In this document: in pieces, positions 1-5,657 of the stretch
Layout of the letters: the number at the start of each line of letters is the position of its first letter
Position numbering within the stretch: the first letter of the stretch is position 1
Origin: Deltaproteobacteria bacterium
Lineage (GTDB): Bacteria > Desulfobacterota > Desulfobulbia > Desulfobulbales > BM004
DNA: 5,657 nt
Assembly: GCA_019312985.1 (NCBI GenBank)
Contig: JAFDCC010000119.1
Location: 1-5,657, forward strand
Reading direction: 5' to 3'
Notes under the pieces: model-generated
Told to the model about the DNA's origin: nothing
Databases searched by the model: none
The model's input: the letters and a program-made list of their open reading frames with translations, nothing else
Program-made: the position numbers and the translations under genes

Positions 1-27
1 AAAAATGACAAGGATGGTCAGGGACAT
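1..27 (-). CDS. Possible start of a downstream gene, cut by the window edge
   Basis: An ATG at 27-25 on the minus strand opens a frame reading MSLTILVIF up to the window edge. The hydrophobic start would suit a signal peptide or membrane protein. It begins 32 nt after the ATPase stop, a distance compatible with an operon. The sequence upstream (GAAAGATC) is a poor ribosome binding site and nine codons cannot establish a gene, so this is only a candidate. Confidence 0.25.
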
Positions 28-59
28 GATCTTTCAGTATGGTCGGGATGCATTGTTTT

Positions 60-1910
60 CTAATCCTGATCTTTTGTCCGGTAGTAGAAGGTTGCACGGT
101 TCAGGCCATGCAGAACTTCAGCCTGGGAGACCATAACCGCGGGCAGCTCCTGAACGGCCTTTTCGGCCGAAATTTTATCCGCAAAGTATTCCTCAAGCAG
201 GACATTCATGAATAACCGGCCGTTTTCATCTTTCGCAGGAACGATCAACAGTGGTGCCGGCTGTTTCCTGTGCTGTCGCAGGAAACGGTAGGCACTTTCA
301 ATGTTGGCAAAAATAGTGAGCCGGACCCACCAGACCTCTTCTGCCGCCGGTGTCAGGACAACCGGAATGGCGGGAAAGCGGATTTTGTCTCCGACGCGAA
401 GCTTTTCAGGATTTTGCAGAGCGGGGTTCGCCGCCAGGACCCTTTTGACATTTGTGGCATTAAAACTCCAGGGGCCGTAAATCCTGCGAACCATATCACC
501 GAAATTTTCACCTGGAGCGGTGGTTATATCACCGAGAGAGGCAGGTGGGGCCACGGCCGGCACGGAACTCTCTGCATCTTGTGCTGACTGGATTCTCCGC
601 GCCGGATCCGTTTCGGGCGAAGCTTCCGGCGCACCCCTGGCCGGCGTCAACATCTCTGCAGTTACGGAAACCATTTCTGCATCGGGCATCCCGCCTGCAT
701 CCCCGGCGCCGGCAGATCCGGGAACCTGCTCTTCTGCAGCAGTGCCGAAGCCGGCAGGCGGAGGCAGGGCGGCAGCAGGGTCCTGCGGCTCATCCTTTCC
801 TGCCGCGGGGACGGGGGCGGCAGACTCTTTAACCGTAATGGCTTCCTGGGGCGATGCTTCTTCTGTCTGTCCCGGCGTCACGACTTTTTGCATCCCCACT
901 GCCGGTTCTGCCGCCTGCGTCGTCAGCGGTTTTACCGGGCCGGGGAGAGTTGCCGGCAGAGACAGATTTTCCCTGCCGGGAATGTCGGCTGTCCTGTTCC
1001 CCGCGAACCATAATCCAAGCCCCAGCATGCAAATGATAAGACCGGCAAGAAACGAAGTCCGTATGATCTGCAGCTTTGCCGCCCTTTCGGGCAGCAGCAG
1101 CCTGGCGGCGTGCAGGGTCATGAACCAGTCAGCCTTCCGTCTCTTCTCAATTTCAAGCGTCATAACCAAAAGACGGCAGAGGTCAATGACCAGCTGCGGC
1201 CGGCCCCGGGTCATCCGGTAAACGGCCCACTGGGCCGGTACGGAAAAGGACACCGGGGCAGGGCCGCCCTGGGACCCGGCATGATCCAGGTGAAAGCGGA
1301 TAAATTTTCTGACATCCTGAAAGCTGAATGGGCCCGGGGTGGCGGTCAGAAAAACATGGCTGCCGGTAAGCCCGGCAGCACTTATTTTCTTCTGCAGGGA
1401 TGGTTCACCGCATATGACAGTCTGGAGAAACCGGCGGGAGTCAGGGTGATAGTCATAAAATGACCGAAGGGCATGGAAACAGAAATCGGGCAGGTCCAGC
1501 CCATTATCGATGAGCAGGACAACAATCTTTTTTTCCTGCCGATACAGTTTGAGGAAAAAGCTGTTGAATGCACTCTGGAGCGTATTGTCGTCAAAACCGG
1601 CGGGAGCATTAATGTGTTTCATGGTTCCCGCGACTGTAATAAGGAAATGCTGCAGGTCGGTGAACACGGGGTTTCTCAGGTGGAGGACAACAACGTTGCT
1701 GTCTGCGCCGAACTTTTCCGCCAGGAGGTTCAGAAGGGTTGATTTTCCTGAACCGGCAGCGCCTGTCACCAGCTGTACCCCTGCACCGCGGTGCATGTTA
1801 TGGGACAGTGTTTCGGCTAAATCCCGGACAGCCCGGCACAGGTAAATTTCAGATCCCGGGGGGGCAAGGAACAAATCCGTTTTCCTCGGGATGCTATTTT
1901 GATTATCCAT
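60..1910 (-). CDS. ExeA/GspA-type AAA ATPase with one membrane span, LysM and SPOR-like domains
   Basis: A 616-residue protein probably linking an ATPase in the cytoplasm to peptidoglycan outside the inner membrane. Domains in order: ExeA-like AAA domain (about 10-275) with Walker A TGAAGSGKST (49-58), Walker B VVLLIDNG (130-137), a GEPSL segment (168-172) where ExeA has GQPEL, and a GRP motif (236-238) in the usual sensor region; a transmembrane helix (about 285-304) after a basic stretch, giving an N-inside topology; a Pro/Ala/Glu-rich linker (about 305-460); a LysM domain (about 461-514, ending RVGDKIRFP); and a SPOR-like domain (about 524-613, beginning WWVRLTIF). ExeA pairs the ATPase with a different peptidoglycan-binding domain, and DamX ends in SPOR, so this resembles a hybrid of the two. 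Asn136 replaces the usual Walker B Glu. The ATG at 1910 is the only ATG, GTG or TTG before an in-frame stop at 1961-1959, yet no Shine-Dalgarno precedes it. A role in wall remodelling, division or envelope assembly is inferred. Confidence 0.85.
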   Translation of the reverse strand: MDNQNSIPRKTDLFLAPPGSEIYLCRAVRDLAETLSHNMHRGAGVQLVTGAAGSGKSTLLNLLAEKFGADSNVVVLHLRNPVFTDLQHFLITVAGTMKHINAPAGFDDNTLQSAFNSFFLKLYRQEKKIVVLLIDNGLDLPDFCFHALRSFYDYHPDSRRFLQTVICGEPSLQKKISAAGLTGSHVFLTATPGPFSFQDVRKFIRFHLDHAGSQGGPAPVSFSVPAQWAVYRMTRGRPQLVIDLCRLLVMTLEIEKRRKADWFMTLHAARLLLPERAAKLQIIRTSFLAGLIICMLGLGLWFAGNRTADIPGRENLSLPATLPGPVKPLTTQAAEPAVGMQKVVTPGQTEEASPQEAITVKESAAPVPAAGKDEPQDPAAALPPPAGFGTAAEEQVPGSAGAGDAGGMPDAEMVSVTAEMLTPARGAPEASPETDPARRIQSAQDAESSVPAVAPPASLGDITTAPGENFGDMVRRIYGPWSFNATNVKRVLAANPALQNPEKLRVGDKIRFPAIPVVLTPAAEEVWWVRLTIFANIESAYRFLRQHRKQPAPLLIVPAKDENGRLFMNVLLEEYFADKISAEKAVQELPAVMVSQAEVLHGLNRATFYYRTKDQD

Positions 1911-1945
1911 AGAGGAAGAAAAACAGTGTTGGCTGTCACCCTGAA

Positions 1946-1961
1946 TGCAGGAGGGCTGTCA
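1946..1961. repeat. Copy 1 of the 16-nt element TGCAG-N3-GGCTGTCA (upstream of the ATPase gene)
   Basis: Plus-strand TGCAG (1946-1950), three variable bases, then GGCTGTCA (1954-1961). The same pattern with the same spacing occurs at 3092-3107 ahead of the peptidase gene. A further GGCTGTCA stands alone at 1931-1938, 23 nt from this one. The element lies 36-51 nt upstream of the ATPase start codon, where an operator or upstream activator site could sit. The function is inference; the match is directly visible. Confidence 0.35.
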
Positions 1962-2040
1962 GATACTTTTTTGCGGCAACCCCTTGTATCCGCCTGGCAG
2001 TAAAAACGATGAAGACCTCTGTGCGACAGGAGTGCCGCAG

Positions 2041-2065
2041 GGTAAGAAAAGAGGCGGCCGACCGC
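2041..2065 (-). terminator. Weak candidate terminator after the peptidase gene
   Basis: On the minus strand GCGG-TCGG-CCGC (2065-2054) forms a 4-bp GC stem with a tetraloop, followed by the pyrimidine-rich stretch CTCTTTTCTT ending near 2044. The stem is short and the T-run is interrupted, so termination here may be partial and the downstream ATPase gene could receive some read-through transcripts. A separate perfect 12-bp palindrome CAGGCCGGCCTG (2104-2115) lies just after the peptidase stop and may add secondary structure. Confidence 0.25.
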
Positions 2066-2118
2066 GCAAGGCAGACAGGTTCCGCTCTTATTCATCCGTG
2101 CAGCAGGCCGGCCTGTTC

Positions 2119-2973
2119 TCAGGAAAAAACCCTGATGTGCCAAGGCTCAAAGCGCACACCCTTGAAGTTGCCCTTTGTATAGCGCAGGCTGATATAATCA
2201 AGGTCTTCCAGTTTTTTGAACACCTCGGTTTTCGTGAACCTGTCGGTAAAGTTCAACGCCCCGTATCCTGCCTGGCCGACATCGAAATCGGCAATACCGT
2301 GAAACGAATAGCCGGGAGGGGCAAGCGAGCGAGATGCCAGGGACAGGTTGCCGCCGCTGCTTTCGACCTTGTCGAGAAAGAGGAGAAACTGCTTGACGAC
2401 ACCCCGGATGCCGGAAGTCAGGTACATCTTCTCTCCGACGATTTTTTTGAGTTTTGTGTAAATTTGATGTGAAGGGCCGCGATACAGGTAATTTCCAGAC
2501 TGAGGTATCTTTACCGTGTTATTTTTTTTGATATTCAGGGTCATACTGTCGATGGGTTTTTCACCGATAAAGCCGTAAACGGAACTGTCCGTGTAGAAAA
2601 TCCTTTCGAGAAAATCGATCTCCTTTCCGGTAAACGCACCAACTTCTGGATAGTTGCTGGCAAAAGAGAGGCCCTCGTCGAAGCCCAGCAGGTAAAAATT
2701 GCCATGCCCGACGAGGATCTCCAGTCTTTTGAGACGCGCGACACATGAACGAAGAACAGGCTGCAGTTCCTTTTCTACAAAAAGATCCTCCGGGTGCGAC
2801 TGGTCGAAATTCTCCATCTTGTAGAGATAGTCCTTAATATGACTGTCAAATGAAGATGAGGAGACTCCGAGGGGTTGCGGGAAGGGTTCGCTGGCCTCGA
2901 CAAGGGAAAGGGGCGCAACACTGCTGAGGATAAACCCGGCTGCCAGTGATTTGATAAAATGTCTTCTTTGCAT
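2119..2973 (-). CDS. M15-family (VanY-like) D-Ala-D-Ala carboxypeptidase-like protein, exported
   Basis: A 284-residue protein predicted to be a zinc peptidase trimming peptidoglycan peptides in the periplasm. It begins MQRRHFIK followed by a hydrophobic stretch and VEA at residues 25-27, which fits a twin-arginine (Tat) signal with cleavage after Ala27. The C-terminal half carries M15B landmarks: TSGIR (186-190), PPGYSFHGIADFDVG (219-233) with presumed zinc ligands His225 and Asp231 (or Asp229), and EPWHIRV (276-282) with presumed catalytic Glu276 and zinc ligand His279. His-to-Asp spacing is one residue shorter than the usual SxHxxGxAxD motif. The N-terminal half (about 30-180) is not a domain I recognise. 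The ATG at 2973 is the only start that fits: an in-frame stop lies just upstream at 2994-2992. The AGGA core sits only 1 nt from the ATG, so initiation may be weak. The family is well supported; the exact bond cleaved is not known. Confidence 0.85.
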   Translation of the reverse strand: MQRRHFIKSLAAGFILSSVAPLSLVEASEPFPQPLGVSSSSFDSHIKDYLYKMENFDQSHPEDLFVEKELQPVLRSCVARLKRLEILVGHGNFYLLGFDEGLSFASNYPEVGAFTGKEIDFLERIFYTDSSVYGFIGEKPIDSMTLNIKKNNTVKIPQSGNYLYRGPSHQIYTKLKKIVGEKMYLTSGIRGVVKQFLLFLDKVESSGGNLSLASRSLAPPGYSFHGIADFDVGQAGYGALNFTDRFTKTEVFKKLEDLDYISLRYTKGNFKGVRFEPWHIRVFS

Positions 2974-3078
2974 ATCCTGCTTTCGCGGAAGTTATCCCGG
3001 GGAAAATAATAATTTTTCATGCCGTGTTGCAGCCGGGTCGGCAAGCAAGGACCGGCCGGCTTTATGAACGAGCATAAA

Positions 3079-3108
3079 TTAATAATGGGTCTGCAGAAAG
3101 GCTGTCAA
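3079..3108 (-). promoter_or_regulatory. Candidate sigma70 promoter for the M15 peptidase gene
   Basis: A perfect -35 hexamer TTGACA (3108-3103) is followed by an 18-nt spacer and a -10-like TATTAA (3084-3079, four of six consensus matches) on the minus strand. Transcription would begin near 3072, leaving an untranslated leader of about 100 nt before the ATG at 2973. The site lies directly after the terminator T-run of the upstream unit, a sensible place for a new promoter. Part of it (3107-3092) is also the shared element described separately. Confidence 0.45.
3092..3107. repeat. Copy 2 of the 16-nt element TGCAG-N3-GGCTGTCA (upstream of the peptidase gene)
   Basis: Plus-strand TGCAG (3092-3096), AAA, then GGCTGTCA (3100-3107). 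It covers most of the candidate -35 hexamer and the first part of the promoter spacer, so a protein binding here could block or alter RNA polymerase access. It shares 13 fixed positions with the copy at 1946-1961. Part of the similarity could come from both sites resembling a -35 hexamer. Confidence 0.35.
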
Positions 3109-3145
3109 CAAAAAAACAGCCCCGGCAGCAGATAGGACACCGGGC
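3107..3145 (-). terminator. Probable intrinsic terminator of the glgB unit
   Basis: Read on the minus strand, GCCCGG (3145-3140) can pair with CCGGGGC (3125-3119), with one bulged G and a 14-nt loop. The stem is followed by TG and then seven T (3116-3110). The GC-rich stem plus T-run is the expected form of a Rho-independent terminator, about 100 nt after the stop of the small gene. The short stem, bulge and large loop lower confidence. A second, overlapping hairpin (GGCTGT at 3121-3116 with ACAGCC at 3105-3100, T-rich loop) is an alternative fold. Confidence 0.5.
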
Positions 3146-3243
3146 AGTATCGCTGCGCCCCTTTCTGGCCCATGCTCCTGTTGCGCGAAAATGCAGAAAA
3201 CGAAGATGTGAAGAGGTTTGCCGCAAGTGGTTCGGAACAGGGG

Positions 3244-3462
3244 TCAGGACAGGTCCTTTGCCTCGGTGCATGGAGGGGCATCATCGGCGAGGTTACGCTC
3301 GATAAAGCTGCACTCCTTCGGGGAGAGGTCAAAACGTATCTGGGCCTCGCCGATGATCTGCCGCCGGTTTTTTTCGGGGTGGCTACGCACCATTTCACTG
3401 ATCCAGCAGAGGGTCTTTTTCATCCTGTCGCCGGATGGGAGTATGTCGTCAACAGCACTCAT
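3244..3462 (-). CDS. Small protein of unknown function, coupled to glgB
   Basis: A 72-residue, soluble, probably mostly helical protein with no signal peptide, membrane span or motif of known function that I can name. The core, from MKKTLCWISEMV through RFDLSPKECSFIERNL, looks like a genuine conserved small domain rather than chance translation. I have an impression of similar small proteins in deltaproteobacterial genomes but cannot name a family. The ATG at 3462 was chosen because TGAGG lies 5 nt upstream. A second Met at codon 14 (3423) is possible but has a poorer ribosome site. It starts 7 nt after the glgB stop and is followed by a likely terminator, so it is probably the last gene of a glycogen operon and depends on glgB translation. 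A role in glycogen metabolism is inferred from position only. Confidence 0.75.
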   Translation of the reverse strand: MSAVDDILPSGDRMKKTLCWISEMVRSHPEKNRRQIIGEAQIRFDLSPKECSFIERNLADDAPPCTEAKDLS

Positions 3463-3472
3463 GGCAACCTCA
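3463..3472 (-). promoter_or_regulatory. Ribosome binding site overlapping the glgB stop codon
   Basis: On the minus strand the glgB TGA (3472-3470) continues into GG, giving TGAGG at 3472-3468. A 5-nt spacer (TTGCC) then leads to the ATG at 3462. This is the classic arrangement for translational coupling, where ribosomes ending glgB can reinitiate at the small gene. It also decides the start of the small gene. The sequence is directly visible; the coupling is inferred. Confidence 0.65.
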
Positions 3473-5657
3473 CTTTTTTTGGGGGGGCCGGGGGGACTTG
3501 CGCCGGAGGGGCTTTAAAATCACGCCGCCGAGCGGCGGCAGGTCCAGCCTGACATGGCAGGGAGCAAAACCATAGGGTGTATCAATACCCTTCAGCCGGC
3601 GGTTGTTGACGACATTGCTGCCGCCGTATTCCGGCCGGTCCGAATTGAAAATTTCCTCGTAGTCCACCGCTTCGGGCACCCCCATCCTGTAGTTGGAAAT
3701 GACCTGGGGCGTGAAGTTGAATATGCAGACGAGGAACTCCTGCCGGCCAGAACCGTAGCGGGCAAAACCGACCACCGAGTTGTCGACGTCCATGAAGTCA
3801 AGCCACTGAAAGCCGTCATCACTAAAATCAACCTGGAAAAGGGGCAGGCTGTCGCGGTATACCGCGTTCAGGTCGCGGACAAAATCCTGCAGCTGCCGGT
3901 GGCCCTTCTCCTGCTCGGGCAGGTGCCAGTCAAGGCTCGTCTTGCAGTACCACTCCGACCACTGGCCGAACTCGCAGCCCATGAAAAGCAGTTTCTTGCC
4001 GGGGTGGCACCACTGGAAGAGCAGAAAGAGCCGGAGGTTGGCGAACTGCTGCCAGGGATCACCGGGCATTTTCCCGAGGAGGGAGCGCTTGCCGTGCACC
4101 ACCTCGTCGTGGGAGATGGCAAGGATGAAATTTTCTGAAAAGGCGTAGTACAGGGAGAAGGTGAGGGCATTGTGGTGGAACTTTCGGTAGAGGGGGTCCT
4201 TGCTGATATATTCCAGGGTATCGTTCATCCAGCCCATGTTCCATTTGAAGCCGAAGCCGAGTCCGCCTCCGTCTGTTGGTTTGGACACCCCGTAAAAGCT
4301 GGTGGACTCCTCGGCGATCATCATGACGTTGGGGTAATGGTCATAGACGATGGAGTTGAGATGGCGCAGAAACTCTACGGCCTCGATATTTTCCCTGCCG
4401 CCGTAACAGTTGGGTATCCACTCACCTTCCTGGCGGGAATAATCGAGATACAGCATGGATGCCACCGCATCGACCCGCAGGCCGTCGATGTGGTACCTGT
4501 CGAACCAGAAGAGGGCATTGGCGATGAGAAAGTTGCTGACCTCCCGGCGGCCGTAATTGAAGACCAGGGTGCCCCATTCGGGATGGGCCCCCTGGCGGGG
4601 GTCTTCGTGTTCATAAAGGGCCGTGCCGTCAAAACGCGCGAGACTGTGGGCGTCCGACGGAAAATGGGCCGGAACCCAGTCGAGAATGACGCCTATGTCA
4701 TGCTGGTGGCAGAGGTCAACGAGGTACATGAACTCTTCCGGCGTGCCGTACCTGCTGGTCACGCTGAAGTAGGCCGAAACCTGGTAACCCCAGGACTCGT
4801 CGAGTGGGTGTTCCATGATCGGCATCAGTTCCACGTGGGTAAAGCCCATTTCCTTGACATAGGGCACGAGCTCGTCGGCAATCTCCCGGTAGGTCAGAAA
4901 CCGCGCCGGGTCAAAGGGGTCGCGGCGCCATGAGCCGAGGTGGACCTCGTATATTGCAACGGCCTTGTCGTAGGGGTGGCCGCTTTTTCTTCTCGCAAGC
5001 CAGTCACTGTCGTTCCAGGAGTAATTGTCCAGAGAGCAGACTTTTGAGGCGGTTCGGGGCCGGAGTTCCCCGTAAAACTGGAACGGGTCGGACTTGACGA
5101 GCAGGTCCCGGTAGGAGGTCCTTATCTCGAACTTATAGAGCTCGTTTATGCCGACACCGGGGATGAATATTTCCCAGATGCCGGTCTTGTCAAGGCTGCG
5201 CATCTGGTGCACCCGGCCGTCCCAGGAGTTGAAGCCGCCGATGACGCTGACCCGGCGGGCCGCCGGGGCCCAGACCCTGAAAATCGTGCCGCTGGTGCCA
5301 TCTATTGTCACGGGATGGGCCCCGAGCCTGTCGTACAGCTTGTAATGGGTGCCGCTGTTGAAAAGGTACCGGTCCACATCACCGAGTTGCGGCAGGAAAG
5401 AGTAGGGGTCAGCGGTCAGGTGAGTTTTTTTGTCCCTGTACCGGATTTCAAGCTGGTACGGAAAAGCTTTGGTCCGGCCGGGCAGAACAATTTCAAAGAG
5501 CCCCTCATCCCGCATTTTATACATGTACTGCTTTTCGTCTTCGATAACGATGCGGACCGATTCGGCGTGGGGCTGGAAGGTGCGTACCAGGGCCCCCTTC
5601 TTTTTTCCGTCAATAAAGTGGAGCCCCAGAACCTTGAAGGGGTCATGGAGGTCGGCT
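3470..5657 (-). CDS. glgB: 1,4-alpha-glucan (glycogen) branching enzyme, 5'-truncated by window edge
   Basis: Cytoplasmic GH13 enzyme that cuts alpha-1,4 glucan chains and rejoins them as alpha-1,6 branches in glycogen synthesis. The frame stays open to the window edge, giving 728 visible residues. The first of these (ADLHDPFKVLG) match the N-terminal N1 domain of GlgB, so the ATG at 5524 is internal and about 20 residues are missing. Numbering from the codon at 5656-5654: N1 domain about 1-90, CBM48 domain about 120-200, catalytic barrel about 230-600, C-terminal beta domain about 610-716. The four GH13 regions are intact: DWVPAHF; GLRVDAVASM with nucleophile Asp396 (codon 4471-4469); MIAEES with acid/base Glu449 (4312-4310); and SHDEVVHGK with Asp517 (4108-4106). 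Length and domain order match E. coli-type GlgB. The protein ends in a short basic Pro/Lys tail. Its TGA forms part of the ribosome binding site of the next gene. The assignment is firm. Confidence 0.97.
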   Translation of the reverse strand, partial: ADLHDPFKVLGLHFIDGKKKGALVRTFQPHAESVRIVIEDEKQYMYKMRDEGLFEIVLPGRTKAFPYQLEIRYRDKKTHLTADPYSFLPQLGDVDRYLFNSGTHYKLYDRLGAHPVTIDGTSGTIFRVWAPAARRVSVIGGFNSWDGRVHQMRSLDKTGIWEIFIPGVGINELYKFEIRTSYRDLLVKSDPFQFYGELRPRTASKVCSLDNYSWNDSDWLARRKSGHPYDKAVAIYEVHLGSWRRDPFDPARFLTYREIADELVPYVKEMGFTHVELMPIMEHPLDESWGYQVSAYFSVTSRYGTPEEFMYLVDLCHQHDIGVILDWVPAHFPSDAHSLARFDGTALYEHEDPRQGAHPEWGTLVFNYGRREVSNFLIANALFWFDRYHIDGLRVDAVASMLYLDYSRQEGEWIPNCYGGRENIEAVEFLRHLNSIVYDHYPNVMMIAEESTSFYGVSKPTDGGGLGFGFKWNMGWMNDTLEYISKDPLYRKFHHNALTFSLYYAFSENFILAISHDEVVHGKRSLLGKMPGDPWQQFANLRLFLLFQWCHPGKKLLFMGCEFGQWSEWYCKTSLDWHLPEQEKGHRQLQDFVRDLNAVYRDSLPLFQVDFSDDGFQWLDFMDVDNSVVGFARYGSGRQEFLVCIFNFTPQVISNYRMGVPEAVDYEEIFNSDRPEYGGSNVVNNRRLKGIDTPYGFAPCHVRLDLPPLGGVILKPLRRKSPRPPQKK

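Noticed and set aside
520..1221. Long plus-strand frame of 233 codons opposite the ATPase gene
   Set aside because: It is antisense to the Pro/Ala-rich linker, whose GC-rich codons suppress stops on the other strand. The translation is low complexity and has no recognisable domain.
1817..2143. Minus-strand frame of 108 codons across the gap between peptidase and ATPase
   Set aside because: It overlaps the ends of both flanking genes in other frames, is Cys/Arg-rich and irregular, and shows no domain or good ribosome site.
3052..3059. CCGGCCGG palindrome in the peptidase leader as an operator
   Set aside because: Short GC palindromes of this kind are frequent in such GC-rich DNA and there is no second copy in a comparable position.
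3524..3539. Strong GC hairpin (GCCGCC-GCTC-GGCGGC on the minus strand) followed by GTGATTTTA near the end of glgB
   Set aside because: It encodes the Pro-Pro-Leu-Gly-Gly segment of the C-terminal beta domain, so codon content explains it. The T-run is only four bases and termination here would truncate glgB.
4172..4933. Plus-strand frame of 253 codons opposite glgB
   Set aside because: It lies wholly inside the catalytic barrel of glgB, which has all its motifs. The antisense translation shows no family resemblance.
3470..5524. glgB starting at the ATG at 5524
   Set aside because: The frame stays open upstream and encodes the conserved DPFKVLG start of the N1 domain, so this Met is internal.
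5416..5646. Minus-strand frame of 76 codons near the right edge, as an upstream gene
   Set aside because: The true glgB frame continues through this region to the window edge with a clear N1-domain sequence, so the other frame is a shadow.

Overview
The window is a GC-rich bacterial chromosome segment in which every gene I can support lies on the minus strand, so reading order runs from base 5657 down to base 1. The codon use, the ExeA-like ATPase, the small protein behind glgB and the style of the M15 peptidase resemble Desulfobacterota (former Deltaproteobacteria). That placement is an impression from the proteins, not a measured result.

Layout in transcription order: (1) glgB, the glycogen branching enzyme, enters from the right edge with about 20 residues missing at its N-terminus and fills 5657-3470. 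(2) A 72-residue protein of unknown function (3462-3244) starts 7 nt after the glgB stop, and its Shine-Dalgarno overlaps that stop, so the two are probably translationally coupled. (3) A likely intrinsic terminator (about 3145-3107) closes this unit. A sigma70-like promoter starts immediately downstream of it (-35 at 3108-3103, -10 at 3084-3079). (4) An exported (Tat-type signal) M15-family D-Ala-D-Ala carboxypeptidase-like protein follows (2973-2119). (5) After a 208-nt gap comes a 616-residue single-span membrane protein (1910-60) with a cytoplasmic ExeA/GspA-type AAA ATPase domain, a long Pro/Ala/Glu-rich linker, a LysM domain and a SPOR-like C-terminal domain. (6) At the left edge a further reading frame with a hydrophobic start may begin at base 27, but only nine codons are visible.

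Functionally there are two blocks: glycogen synthesis (glgB plus a small partner) and cell-wall biology (a peptidoglycan peptidase and an ATPase that should bind peptidoglycan outside the membrane). The cell-wall block is the more unusual one. The ATPase combines domains usually found apart (ExeA has ATPase plus a peptidoglycan-binding domain, DamX has ATPase-like plus SPOR) and has Asn where the Walker B catalytic Glu normally sits. The upstream regions of both cell-wall genes share a 16-nt patterned element (TGCAG-N3-GGCTGTCA on the + strand), a candidate for common regulation. I see no CRISPR array, tRNA, rRNA, insertion sequence or phage gene. No stretch longer than about 270 nt lacks a gene.
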